In this document: one piece after another, positions 13,001-28,000 of the stretch
Layout: each line of letters opens with the position of its first letter
Numbering within the stretch: position 1 is the first letter of the stretch
Made by a program: the position numbers and the translations under genes
The notes under the pieces: model-generated
The model's database searches: none
Told to the model about the DNA's origin: nothing
What the model saw: the letters and a program-made list of their open reading frames with translations, nothing else
Assembly (NCBI GenBank): GCA_034336665.1
Contig: JAPFBE010000003.1
Location: forward strand, 13,370,360 to 13,434,359
Reading direction: 5' to 3'
Length of the DNA stretch: 64,000 nt
Origin: Luscinia megarhynchos
Lineage: Eukaryota > Chordata > Aves > Passeriformes > Turdidae

Positions 13001-16000
13001 GCAGTTGCCATGAAACAATATCAAGAATGCCGTATCCATATGGTAGAAGCAGACAATTCATGTGTTAATTAAAAGACTCTAAAAACGGATCTCCAAGAGA
13101 ACTACTCATTAGCCTTCATAAATATATATATTTATTGTACTATGATGTACCGTGAACCTCTGAAGTTCATAAAAAGCTGGAATTCAGTTACCTAAATACA
13201 GAACACCAAAGATGCTTTCAGAAGCTACATAACCACCTTGCCTCAACCCAAACATCCACAACATTATACGCTTAAGAGGACCTGTGTTACAATTGCCAAG
13301 CTCAGTCAGGTGTTTCAGACAGTTCATGCCATTTCAATGCACAACAGATACCTAAGTTTTGGTAACTTAATCCAAATAAAGGAAAGCCTGCTGATAAACT
13401 AGTCACAAACAGAAATTCCTGTGTCAGCAGCAAACAGTAAATACAGAATCACAAAACGTAACAGCTAGCAGTGGTTAAAAAATTGATTTGATTTACCCTC
13501 TACAGAATAAGCATGCATAGAATGCCACTAAAAACTATCTAATCTATTTACAAAAGCTTTTAAAATGGGATGCTCTATAGCCTTCAGTCTGTTTTCATTA
13601 ATATTACAATTCTTACTTTTTGCCCTACACATATTCTCAACTTTAATAAAAACCAGACATTTTTCAATTCTCCAATTCTTCAGTTATAGCAACCAATTAT
13701 CCTTTCTTACAGCAACCTTATTTTTCTGGCACACACAGACTTCCAGTGTCTCCAGTATCTTTTTTTTGCCAGTCTAAACAGATGCCTTCAGTATTATTCA
13801 GAGGTGGAACAATCCAAGTCCCTAAATCTTGTTCCTTACACATCAGTACTGTCCATGAGTGTTTTAATTTCTTAAAAGGTAGTACCCAGAACTGCAGACA
13901 GCATTCCAGCATAGTACTCACTCTGAGAAAATGGTTACTTTCCCCCTGTTCAACAGCACTACAAATCAGTCAGCCTGTAATCCTTATGGCTCCTTCTACA
14001 GCTCTGCCATGCAGGTAACTTCCTACTCCTGCACTTGAGCTCCTCCTACATGTACTGGTTGAAACAAAAGCTAACGTATCAAGATCTCAGATAACCTGCC
14101 CTCAACCAAAAGAGCACAACATCCGAAATACAGCACCTCCTAAAGCCTTTATTTAACCTAATGTAACACGACAGTCAATGTATCTGAAATTTGCTGAAGG
14201 CAAGACACCATTTTTGCACAGCACAGGCCACATGGTGCACAAACAGAGCAAGATGTTTTATGAAACTCTATAAAGCAGTGCTTGATCATGCAGGATTTCA
14301 GAGATTAAAAAGAAATCTGGAAGACAAACTACCCTAAGAAAGCTAATTAATGGAACAAAAAAAAAACCTGCAAGAAGTAATATTCTGAAACAAAGTTGAC
14401 TGCTGTAGGTACAGGGTAACAACAGACCCCAGTGTTGGACAGGTGTGTGTGTGTGTTTTCGTTGTTTTCTTTTCAAGTCTTTGATGCTGGTCTCACATGT
14501 GGGGTTCTTTTCTGTTTTATGCATATACATTTCAAGGAAAGATTCTAATGGCAATTTCAATATGATTTTGATGATAAAGAAAATTGGCTAAGTTTTCCTT
14601 TCTTCTCAAGTCATGTTATTCTGTGAAGTAGATGAACACCACTCATTGAAGTCCATTAAAAAAGCTTTTAGATAAAAACAATGACTGACACATTAGAATG
14701 CTTTCAAACCAAAAAAAATAAACTATTAATATGTTAACATACTTTGTACACAACAGAGTACTAAGCTCAATGTATACTAAAATGACATTTTAGTTTTAAG
14801 TAGCTGATATGCAAGTATAGTCTCACATCCATGTTGTTTTCTCAATATAGCCTTGGAAGAAGCATTTCATGCCTTTTCTTAAGCTACCAATCTGCATAAA
14901 TACAAAATACGTTGTTAAAAAGCTCTTGGATACCTACATTCTATTCCAGATTACAATTTTGGCTTTTGTCATACATATTCTACCTTACAAATAATGTACC
15001 TGGTTTCCTGTAGGACAAAACTACTTGGTATTTGAGACACATTTTTTAAAACAGACGGTTAGAAAAAATAAATTACTCACTCATCCAGAACATGAGGATC
15101 CTCAGGACTTTTATTTTCGTATTCTAAAAGCTCAAGGAAACTCTGCATGTACCTGAAATAAGCAAAAATTATAAAAAGATAATTAGAATACTTAAACCCA
15201 AAATACTTTTGAATTTCTTTAATTTTAAGACTACAAGGTAAAAGTAATAGATGCACAGTACACAGTTCTCTGCAAAGGTAAGTGGGATGCTGCAACAAAG
15301 GAAAAGATAGCAACTACAACATATTATATTAAGTTTAAAAGTATTACTTATAACCTTAAAATCTGCAATTTAGGAAAATTGTTATATAAATCAAACTGAA
15401 GTTAACAGAAGCAAAACTTCTGCACAAGTACGTCTGTAATTTCAGGTAGTTTGTCCCTGTACTTTGCTTTTTCCACTCATTCACTCTGTACAGATTTAGT
15501 TAGTTGCCATATTCCTCAGAGAGCAATCCAACTTTTCTTTCAAAATAAAGCTCAGGGGAACACTCCCCAAAAGGCACAATAACAGGACTGCACCAAGCTG
15601 GTCCTACCAGAGCACTCCAGGAGAGCACACCCATTCACACACTCCCACAGTTCCTGTGTGTGACACAACCCGAGGTTTCATAAAAACCCCTCTTACACAA
15701 CACAGCTCTCCCCTGTTCACATTTAGTTCACGAGATTAGCTGAGGCTTAGAGCCTCAGAGGTAGCACAGAGGACCCAAACCAGAAGCACCTCAACACGAA
15801 GGTGGCCAGCCTGCTCTGTAGGCCACTGGCCCAACACCAGTATGAATTGTGCCACCTCACACACAGCACTGCCCAGCAGCAGCTATCACCCCTGGAGCAG
15901 ATGCATTCAGCAGCACCAATGGAAGAACTACAGAACCAGGACCTGTTTCCTGAGATAAATCACCCAAGGTATCAAACACACACATAAAAGGGAGGGCTTC

Positions 16001-19000
16001 CATGTTACTCTCCCTTCTTCACTTCTGGTCAAGCAATATCAACACTAATCAGATTTAATCAGATGTTCATGTCAACAGCTCCAACTCCCAGCACTGGTGA
16101 AACAGATAGATGAAAAACCAAACAAATTTTTCCTGCACATGAAAACTACTAATTGAAAGGTCTAAATAGCAAAAGCTAACACAAGAGAGAAAAGATAACC
16201 ACAGAGCCTTCACAAGGAAAAGCAAAACAAGTAACCAAGCCTCTCCCTTTACACTATGAGCTACCCAGGAGATTAGGTCAGCTCAACAAAATGACCTGTG
16301 TACAAGGTCTTTTGGTAGCAGCTCTATGGTAAGACCAGCTTAACAAGGCTATGAAACTTCACCCTGCAACTTCAAGCCACAGTGAAGCTTAGGACAGCTC
16401 TGTTGTCTATGTGACTCCCTCCAGAACCACATGCCACTTAGTCCACCCCCATTTCAAGCTGCAGCCACAGGTCACTGTGACATTCCTTAGGGACACTTGA
16501 CATTTTCAACATTGTCAGCACAGGAACACCAGCTCCTGTCCCTCAGGGCATTTGTGTCCTCCTGCAAACATCAGGAACCATTACAGAAATCCCCTAGATA
16601 TTTGTCACCTGCAAGTAGGGCATCAAGCTCATACCTCTAGTATTGCTTATTTTAAAATATGTTCTTTTATGCTGCTAAGAGATGGCACCACACCAATTCA
16701 CAACCATCACGCTCCTGAACTCATCTGATTCACATGCAACAATTAAATTACAATAATGCTCATTCAAAGATGCACATGTTCTTCAATTCCCACTTGTCAT
16801 CATAAAATACTAGCAAAGTCCTGTTTCTGAAAGACACCACCACAACCACACAGGTTGTTTTTAATACAGACCTCCTACCATAAATGTCAAACACCAGCAA
16901 ACCTGTGTAGACACAAGGATAAAGCAGCAATGAATGCTGCCAGTGCTGATTTTTGTACTGTGTGGATTTGACTGGTTGCCTGTCATTATTGGTGAAATTG
17001 TGGAAACAGGCAATGCTTTTCCTTTAGAGGTCTCTCCTCTGATTTTAAAGTAAAGGAAATACTACTTTAGAAGTCAAGTTCATTAGTAAAAGCACTGTAT
17101 CCAGCAAGTTAGCCCAGAGAAAGGGGAACTTCAAACCTAAGTTACTTAAATTTCTTCCAAGCTTGTGACTAAATCAAGCTAGAAAAAAGTCACTTCATTT
17201 CAAACAACCCTAACCCACTGCTCAATGCCTACCACTGTACATCACCCAATCTGGGATGTTGCAGCACCCTGTGTCTTAACTCTCTGAATAGAAACTCAGA
17301 GCTGCAAATGCTGTACACTTTTATCTTTTATGCAGGTGTGATTTCCAGTTTGTACACCAAATTCAGCCCCGCACGCTACTCCCTCTCTCCTAAACAGCTC
17401 AAAACTTTAGAAGGAAATTCATAACTCTGGTCTTAATGACTACCACCATTACACGACAGGTGAGCAGCCAGCAATGCAGTTCGTTCTTCTGAAAGTGTGT
17501 GTGAAAAAGTCATTCCCTTCTCATACAATTCATCTGCTTCCTTGTATTTTCTTTTGATTTGAATTGTAGGTGCTAAGAGCAATAAATGAAGGTGGTAACT
17601 ACAGGATTTAGCAAGCAATGAAAAGCAAGACCTTGTAATGTTTAAACATAATTCACATACAATTACCAGACAGAAAGAACAAAAAAAAAAAAGGTACCAG
17701 AATAATGCATGAATTGTTGTATCATTAATAAATCAATACAACTACACAGAATACAAATCTAAAAAAAATCCAGCATATATGAGAAGAAGAGAACATCAGT
17801 TACATTTTGCTATACTTGGTGAGTCATCAAAAGCAGAAATCAAAGTCTATGCCCTTCAAACATATTGTCTTTCTGGTGTTTAATTTTTTATCACAATACA
17901 CTACAATTCATTGGCCAAGCTCTTTGGTTCCAAGAACCCTTTTGCCTTGTTCTTCTCTTAATTACTGCCATGTAGATTGAATTCTTGTTAGTCTACCAAA
18001 TGCAGTAATTTTAGAATGGCACATCTCATACATGAAAGCACTGCAAAGATCCATAATGTCAGCTCTGGGATTTCTTTTCTTAAAGAATATCATACAAGGT
18101 ACTTCTGCTTTTTCTCTGATGTGTATTTCACTAAGATTTTCCTTTACAATCATTCTAATACCAAAGCACTAAAATGATAAAATAAATCTCCATGGTAACA
18201 CAATCTTGTTAGCACAGTTTCAATGTAGAAAATACAGAAAAAAACCAATTATTAATCCCCAAACTGTACATATTTCTCTAATGGGTCTTTCCCAAGAGAG
18301 AAATGGAAATATATAGCATTTTGTAAGGAAAAGCACTAGAGAAAAATAGAGAAATTTGTCCAGGGCTAAATGAAATGTCAATTTTACATATAACTGAGTA
18401 ACATACTGTGCAAACCTCAAGCTTACTTTTGATATTTCATAAGCTCTAACCTTATCTGTTGTAAGGTTTTATTGTAACTATTTTCCCCCATCACATTAGT
18501 GACCATATCTTTTATTAAACAATTCTGCCATATGTTCAGTATCCTACCTGCACTTTAGCTATAGTGCCCTCTCAAAGCTGGCCTTGAAAAGGCCCACTTC
18601 TTTGGATCAAGCAAGTTGTCCATTGATTTCAAAAAGCTAAAAACAAGGTTTTCAGTTGAAAACAAGATTGTTGATCTATCCTGCTATTTGGAATCATTGC
18701 AGTTCCCAGCCAGAACATATTAACTGTGTTACTGTCTTGAGTCACTTTATTCCTTTCCCTAATCCTTGCAAAAGATAACACATAAATTAAACTACGAACT
18801 CAAACTAGGACAGAGCTGATGCTTTACCTTTACTGAAATGCAAAACTAACCTTTTTGGTTTGTTGAGAGTTCACTCTCAGGAAAGTGTATCTGAGCAGTA
18901 CAAAGGAAGGACAGTGGTCTTGCCTCTCCTCAGCGCTGCACACATCACGCTGAGGAGCGCAGAAAGGAAGGAGAAAAAGCCAACAGAGCACCTTTCCCAA

Positions 19001-22000
19001 GAGCAATCAAGCAATCAGATGTAAAATCTGATAGGCAGTGAAGCACAGGAAGCAAAGTGCCTCCAGCACGGCCATGGAGATGGATTGGAGAAGGAGAGAA
19101 CAGGCCTTGCCTGCAGCAGGGAGCAACAAAACCAGGCTGCATCCCAAGGGAACTATAAGGGGTGAGAAACATAGGCAATGAAGAATGTTTGATGGCTGGA
19201 AGCAGAGAGGATTGATGGGAAAGAATCCATGCTGTACTGCAGGCAGGGCTGACTTCTTTTTCCTGTATTTACAGAGCCACTTTGATTTAAAATTCTAACA
19301 AAACCCATCTTAAAGATTAGGACCTTTTTGTATTATTTTTTGGCATAATGACATTAAGGAATAGATCAGGAACTCAAATGTTAAAGCTAGCTCCAGCTAA
19401 TTTGAAGTCTCACCAAAAGCACATAAAAACCTAAGTTTTCTAGCGTAAAATCACAGTGAACAAAACATGCTTATGACTATATAAATTACTGAATAAACAT
19501 ATTATATACAAATATATACAAATAAATATATTGACGTGAATAAAGAATTAAATGTCTTGCTCACTTGTGGCAAATACACAACAGACTTCTGCTTGCCTAT
19601 TAATGAACTGCCAAGCTTTTTAACCTATGGCATAGCAAAAACAAAGGATCATGAAATCTGACCCTCAAAAAAGATTTTCTTGAAGTAGTTTTGAAGTGCA
19701 TCAAGAAGAGGCTTTTTCATTTTACAAGATCACAAAACAGCTGAACAACTAAACTTGTATTTGTTTATTCTACTACATAAAACTCAGGAATCTCACTCTG
19801 AGTATGTCAGCCATAGGTTAAGAAACTAAAAATGTGTTTCAAAACCTGCTATCAGCATAACTGCATAATAGTCAAGGTCATTCATACTCAAGTTAATAAA
19901 ACCTTTGGTTTGGTCTCTTTAAAAGATAAATTTAGAAGTAAATTTTGCCCAAGGTTCATCATCAGGACTTTGTAAATGTTTAATTATGCAATTAAAAACC
20001 TCTGAACAGAAAAATCAGAACTAAGCTCTTTGAAGTCCACACCTATAATCAGAGGGAAAAAAATGATATAATTACTTTTTTTACTTTTGACATAAGATGA
20101 TAAAAACATTTTTACATAATGAAGATACTCTTTCCACAAAAACTCTTAGTTAATTATGGATCAAAATTAGAAGAAAATTACAGAAAATACTTTGATTTCA
20201 AACTTCCATCTCTGGGCTTGATGTCCATTCCAACTTCTTCAGCACATTACAGCCTGGTATTTTAGCCTGTCCAACAGATAACTATTGGTCTACAGTTGTG
20301 ATAGTTCAAATCACGTTGTCATACAGCACTTGATACTGCTTTTTTTCATTTGGAGTTTGGGGTTTTTTTCCTTTTTTAATCAGTAGTATCTAATGCGGCC
20401 ATAGAAATCATCACGAGTCCTCAAATCTCTTCAACAAAAACTCTGAAGGAGTCCTACACTCTGAACACCCATTCAGTTTCTTTGCCAAAAGGATCCAAAT
20501 GTTGCTTAGCTCTGCATAGGCAAGGCAGAAGCACAAGCCACAGCACAGACATTCGGACTGGAAGTATTATGCTGCAGTCACTACAGAAAAATTATTTCCT
20601 TTTCTTCATTCACCATTTCATTAAAGATAGCTTCACAAGTCAACCAGATTAGAAAAGCCTAAAAGGCCAGCATATGCTTTTCTACAAGCATAACAACTTC
20701 CTGTGACATCAGACAGACACAAAGCCTTCAAACCTTGCAAGCTGCCACTTAACCACAAAGTGACTGTGTGGCTCCACAGCACTCACACTCACTTGATGCA
20801 CTTCATCACTGTACTTAAAGTGGTCATCAAGACATCCACTGTTACCTTGCAAAGACAAACACAATACCACACATTATAATTTATATTTTCTAAGTCTGAA
20901 GCTTGATAAATAGGAGACCCAAGCCAGCAGTCAACATACAGTCAGCACAGAAGTTCTTGGCTCAAAGGCTATGACTGAATTTAACACAAGCCTACAATAT
21001 TAGCTACTTTTACAGTTAAATAAGCTGCTACTCACAAAGGGATTTCTGTTGAACACTGTAAAAATATTTTTACAAGAAGTCTTTGGAAAAGTATTGACAG
21101 CTAAACGGACAATAAATACCCCATGAACAATGATTTTTTTTGTGCTAATACATCCAAGGCAGCAGTCTCTAAGTCTCACTGTACATGCAATTAAGCTAGA
21201 AATTAATTACTGTGGAAAAGATGGCAAGACTTTGAATCACTTCGGATCCATGCTACTTACTACAATGGAGAATGTTGTTTACTGGATGACACCAGATTTT
21301 TGACCTGTTCCATAACTTCCACTGAATACCAAGTTATGCTTTTAAAGATTAAGCAGTGAGAAAAACAGATGAGGTTTTAATTTTCTCTCAGTATCTTTGA
21401 TAAAGGAAGAATAAGGAGAAAGAGCAGCTATTTCAAGAAGCCACAAGTGCAATACAGTAAGGAATGTTTAAAAAGCTTGCTCTTGGAAGTTATAGACTCA
21501 TTTTAATTACCTGGGAGGCAACAGTATGTTTTTACTAACTTACAAGTCTAACTTACAAATCCTTAGCTAGGATCCAGATTAGAGAATACACTCAACATTA
21601 AGTTAAAGTTTCATTTGACAAGACACAATATAAAATGATTCAAAGTAGAAAACTGACCGACTCAGAAAAATTCAGTGATTCTCTGTTGCAAGCAAAACAA
21701 CGTAGTACAGTATTAGTTTCACAATAACCTTTCAATCTACTTTTTTTTTTTTTTCCACACTTACCAACTCTGTACCAGCCCAACCGAAGGCCTGTTCAGT
21801 AAATTATCAGGCAGCAAATTGACTTCCCTCATGGTGTTCGCCAGTCGCACGGGAAGCTCCTTCCGCAGGAACATGTACGAAGTCTTCTCGCAGGCATTGT
21901 CACGACCTGTCAGACGGAAGGAAAAACAGATGCCCATTGCAGCAGATCAAATTTTAGACTTCCTAATGTTAGAAGCTTTAAAAAAAAACTTGTGAAAATT

Positions 22001-25000
22001 AAGTTGTAAAGCAATTTCAGTACTCGCCTTTACTTTCCACTCACTCACGAGACATATTTTACCTTCCTAGAGCTTAACACTTTTTGTCTGACATTCTTCC
22101 ACATTTCACATCATCTCATTTTCTCTCCCATAGACAAAAATCTCTCATCATAGAAATAAAATCCATCAAATATCAAATATTTGATATTACCTGGAAATAA
22201 GAGCCCAAGATGCTAGCTTTTATCCATACAACTTTTATACTAAAGTAAGCTTTTAAAAAGTAAATGCTGCACACATAAGAAAGGGTAAGAAGTGAAAACA
22301 AAAGGGCAAAACAACGACAACAGTTTGCTGATGTTTCATGTCACAAGTTCTTCAACCTTTAGTACTTTAACAGTTGAGCAGCACCTGGTGAGACCAGCAC
22401 AGGCCAGTCCCTCCAAGGATTGGCCTACAAGATTCTCAGTAGAGACCTGGAAGGACCAGTCCAGTGCTTATCACCACATTCTCATCTGGAAAGGCCTCAG
22501 CTAAGATTAACTTCCACTTTTAAAACATATTTTTATCTCTGCTAGTATTTCAAAAATAAAACATAAAAAACTGCCCAACCATCCAGTCAGAAAGCAAATA
22601 AATGGATCCAGCAAAATAGCAATATCTTCCTGCAGACCTAGTAGTAACAGCATTCGTTCTCTGAAGCCATCCTACATAAATTGAAAGACTGACATGACTA
22701 ACAGTAATCTTAAGATAAAGTAGTTACTAAGGACACCTACAAAATTTTAACTACAAATATTTAAAAGCACAAGATATTAAGCCACTTGCCCAAGTAGTTC
22801 AGATGGAAGATCAGACTTAACATAGTTTTTTGTATTTTGCATAATTAAAGAAGTGGGGAAAGTCCCATCCTAAGTAATTTCTAAAGAATCCAGGTAAATT
22901 AAATTTTTTTTAAAGTCCATGTTTTACTTGTAATGAACAGCCACGTTTCTGCTTTCATCTAGAAAGACAGGTCTTTCCTGTCTTTTGTGATGATAACCAG
23001 TTCAACCATCTGCAAAATTTCTGAGTGAAGGCAAAAGGTAAGAGCTATAAATTATGTTCAAGCAAACCAGAAAGTGTTAAAAGCACTGCCTGGCACATAA
23101 TCACTGAGATTTGCAATTTGCAAGATTCAAGTACAATGTAACCAGCACAATCAAGGAGATACTTCTAAAGACAGTCCCATTACAATCACAGAGTTTTCAC
23201 CCTCTTTGCATAGGTAACATGCATTGATGGATTAGTTCCCAAACCCTAACATTAGCTTGGGGAATATGCAGGAAGGGTTAGGATTTCCTTTTTTTCCTGC
23301 TCATTTAGGTATCATCAATCTGGGGCTCATTAAATTCTGATAGTGCTACCAATTCCATTATAATTCTACCAGTAAAATTTGGACGTACTTTACTTGCTCG
23401 CATTTTCACATCTCAATTACAAATACACACATCCTGTCAAAATTAGACAAAGGAAACAAGACATTACATTGTTTTCTGTGAAGCACAGTAACGATTTCAG
23501 AGTTCAAGCCTTCAAGCAAATCGGATACCGATACACCTACAACAGAGGGCAGAGACGTGTTTGTTCACAGGTCACTGTATACACCATCCCTTTAAAGACT
23601 GAGGCTGGCCAGCAGGAAAGACTCTGACTCAGCTCAGCCTTCTGAGCTGAAAAACCCCTCAAAACAAAGACAACAACTGCTTAGACCCAAGAGTGACTGA
23701 GAGCAAGTGCAGTGATTCCCTAGATGAACAAAAAGCAAAAGGAATGAAAGACAGCCCATACAGAAAATTAGAAAATTAGGAACAAGAACCCACAGCTCAT
23801 GGGTTTGTGCAAGGCAAATAAAAGCTGCTACAGGCAAGCAGGGCTGGCTTAAGAGACCCACATCCTCTCCTCCCACATGCAAGGGGCACATCTCTGCTCA
23901 ACCTATCTCACCCCAGCAGCTCTAAGCCATCTCTTTTTAAGGAGCTGCCTTGCCCTGTTGTACAGTTACATTTTAGGTACAGAGCCCCTTGGGGTCCCTT
24001 TGCATGTTCAGCGCAGGAAGAGGAAAGGAAGCTCTGGTTTAAGACTTCCGAGCTTACAAGCTTGCTTCAGCATAAGTTCAGCTCATCTGTTTGGTGTGTG
24101 GCACAAGGTCCTTGTATCAGCTCCTCAGCTGCAGTCAGTTTATCTGAGAGCCTCCACAGAGCTGTCTCAGAATTTAGCATCAGGTCAGTCACCTGCCTGT
24201 GGGAGAGCAAGAGAGAACGGCTACCCACTAGGAGCAGCAGCAGGTACCCTCCAGCTTCCAAAGTGAAAGCAAACTGTGTCCTAACACTGCTCCTTGGCTG
24301 CTGTTCCTCACAACAACACCTGTACAACCACTTCCATCAAAAGAAGGGACATCAGACTAAGTAAAAAAATCCCCTAATCTGTATGTTATGTATTTTCTTA
24401 ATGTAATTTATTATCAATTATATGATAGTTGCATGTATGATAAAGCCTAAATTCTAAAGATATTTCCAGAAACATCATTCTAATAAGCTACAATGAGACT
24501 TCTGCATGTTTAGCCTACAGTCAGTTTAATTTTTTTTTCAAAGCCTGGCTTTAATATTGATCTAGTCATTCCATCTATTTTTCACAATATACAGCAATCT
24601 TTCTTGACTTTGTTCTGACTCCAGCTGGGTCAACACACATTACCAATATCAGGCTTATGTCTTAAACAGCACAGGCAAAAGCCAGTCTAAATCTACCAGT
24701 TTCAGTTCAAAGGAATTTGAAATCACTCTTTCAGGTTAAAGTGCAAGTTAAGTTTTTGAATAATCCCTCCTTGATTTACACTGCAAGCCGCAACAAGTTC
24801 CTCGAGAACACAAATATATGAAACAATGACCTGCTTACCTTTGTATGAATTCAAATGGCAGAAAGAATATTCATTCTACACCCTAGTGGAAACTACACTG
24901 CATTAGGCATCAAGGGCTGTATTTAGCTTTATTTACAAAAAATTAAACTCTTTAAAAGTATGCTTTTAAGAAACTGAAAATGTAAATACTAGAAGACTCA

Positions 25001-28000
25001 AAGTGAAACACTTCTTATCCACAAAGCCAAGAAGAAAGTAAAGTAAGGCATCTCATGGTATATAGGGCATAGAATTTTACACCCACCACTATCCCACTAT
25101 CTGCAAAACAGCAATTCTTGATTCCAATAATTCAGTTTTGTGGTTTAAAGTGGAGTAATAGCACAGACCAAACTCTTAAATCAGGCATTGAAACAAGTTT
25201 CTTTCAACAAGTATCCCATTAAGGCAACAAAAAGAACAAACCAGACAGGATACAATCTCTCCGTTACAGGTCTGCTCTACTGCAGGGAACAAAGCAATCG
25301 CATAGTATTCTTCCTGGTAGAAAATAGCTCTATAAAGTAATTACATTTTCAAAGGGATTAGGTGTTAATTCAGGTCAAGAGGCCCTCAGATTATCTTCGG
25401 ATTTTCACTCTTAGTGATGTTACACTTGCAAACTGATTAAAAAACTCCTACCTATTACCTACAGTGCCTGCAACTTAACCCAGAATTTGATCCAACAAAA
25501 TAAAGGAAAAGCAGAAATATCCCACTCTACTGGTATATTACACGAATTTTTGAGCATTTTCTAAAAGCGTAGATGGATGCAACAGAAATCAAGATAACAA
25601 GAAAACAGTGTGACACAGGAATGAGTGAAACTGATAGGTTTACCTAAGAAGAAATAAATAAAGAGCACAGCAATGCTCTCCAAGGCCTCACAGTACACTA
25701 CAGAGGAGGCAGCACTTAGTGCATCAAGAACCAAACAAGCATTAGACTCAAACTGCAGAAGATTCAACACTTACTGTGCACAAACTTCCTGATGGTAAGC
25801 ACTGTAAAAGAGAGCAATCTGATCTGTTTTAGGCATGTCTCTTACTAGCAAACATAGACATCTGCCCAAAATTACACTAAACTAGTTGATTCAGTCTCCA
25901 AGATGAGATTAGACTGAACACAGCCTAACATTCTTTGAAGGCCCAATTCTCTCATGACCCAAGAGGAAGAAAGGATCACCTCTTATTTTGTTGACCACTT
26001 GGAAAAAGAAAGAAGTAAAAATTTGCACAGGGAAGCAAGCAAAAAGTGGAAACTCTGGAGCAAGTCAAAGTTTGCAAAAACACAGCATAGACTGCATAAA
26101 TTAAACTATACAGTAGTAGCTACTTTGACAGAAAAATGACAATGAAAAGCAAGATATTTGTGAAGGAACTAACCCTCAAGTTATTACTATTGCATGCATA
26201 GCTAGCACAAAAACTGAAAGAAATGTCAAGTGTCACCATGAGTTTAAAAAAAGGTTTTTAATAAATGTTTTGCCACCTTCAATCTTCTGAACAATCTTAC
26301 CTGTCTGGGCTCATCAGTTACCCTATATAAAAGTCAAACAGAAAATCATATTTGTGGCCTCCTCTCTGCCACTTTTAAGCCTTCAGCTCAAAACTAGCAC
26401 CAAAGAGAAACTGTGATGCCAATCTTGAGACTATTTTGTTTAAAAACAAGTCAATGTAATGGACTGACAACAGATACAGCCTTCAACATAGTGAAAATAA
26501 GAAAATACATCAGTCAAAGATCTAAGCAGCAATCTCCTGGACCTTACATCAAACTCAGGTCAGTGAAGAATATTCTATGTACAGCCTTCAGTGTAGTAAG
26601 CCTTACACATGACAGACACAGGGTTTGTAAAAATACCGTGGGAGTGGTACCTGTACAAACACTGCTGCGTTTGGAATGGTTCATGAGAGTGAATCTTGAT
26701 GGATTTGCTCATGCAGTGAAATACAACATATCTGAAGAATGACGTGACTGCCACAGGACAAGTTTAAGTTGAAAATATAAGTAAACTTACAAACTAAAAT
26801 TTAAAAAGAAGTTCACCCAGAAGATGACATTTAATATTAAATCAGTTTTTCCAGACATGAAAAAGTGTTACATGTTTCCACCAAAAATGAATCATGCCAC
26901 TTATTCAACTAGACAGATATCAGAGGGAGAAAAAAACTTAAGAAAAACATCTCATTAAAACATGACTCAAAACCTTTGAGGTAGCACAGGTCACAAAAGC
27001 AGACTTGAATGTATTAGAACTTCTAAATGTAATTCCATCAGAAAGGAAAATATTAAAAGTGGAATGTTTTGGGAATAACATCAATGTTATTACTGGTGGA
27101 TCTTCGATTCAAAAGCAACTCAGGAAACAGAATTCTACTCTCAGTTCACTCTACTGCTCTCCTTTCTCCTCTCTGGATTCAACTCTTCTCTAACATTTAC
27201 TTATCTCTTCTCTTTCTCACTTTTACCTTTTATTCTACAGTACTAAGAAATAGAAAACAAAATAGACAACTCTTGCAAAGCTTCACTTAAACAAAGCTTT
27301 TGTTCTGGTTCCTGCAACAAGAGGCACAAACAATGCAGAGGCTTTTCACACATATGCAGCAGGCCCTGATCCAATTCTGGCAAATTCTACAAACTGCCAG
27401 AGCATTACTGTACTGTCCAAGATTCACATTACAAAAGGGTTAGTTCCACCCAGAAAGCTCTACACAAACCTCCACTTTGCTGCAGAAGAGGGCAGAAATG
27501 CAGAATGAGACCATGAACTCTGGCTCCAGCACTCTCAGTTCAGCTGCCAGATTCCCACATTCATGAGTGCCCGCCTGAGAACAGACTCCAGCCACAGTCC
27601 TTCACAAGGATGGTCAAAGTCACCAAGTTCAAAAACCTAATACAGCTGCCACGTCCCCAGGCTGTCACTGGATTGCCAAGGTCACATTATAAAAGCATCA
27701 GTAGTTTCTAAATATTAACTCATTTGTCAGAGGAGGCAGGAAAAGAAGAAACAAAGCACTCTTTTCAGTCTTTGCACTACAGGCAGAGGTCTAGTTCTCT
27801 CCATTAACTGTGTACTGAACAGCAGAGACAGAAAGTGTACTACTTTAAGACCCAAAAGCAGAAGTCCCACCTGCTGTATACCAGAGACAGGGGACTTCAT
27901 CCAGAACCCATAAAAACAAGACCAGAAATTACTACTGTTGCTTTTCAATAGGGCAAAATTAGGGAAGAAAGACAAGAAAGTAGGAGTGATCAACTGTATC

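Larger units (their letters stand above)
7567..15080 (-). other. PDK3: PDK3 intron 3
   Basis: Intron of 7.5 kb. It holds a short CR1 relic near 8646, a possible one near 13840-14040, an imperfect ATTGTGTGAC repeat at about 8070-8100 and a short (GT)n run near 14443-14455. A CTCF-like CCACTGGATGGCAG (8123-8136) is present but differs from the core at one position. Nothing else was identified. Confidence 0.85.
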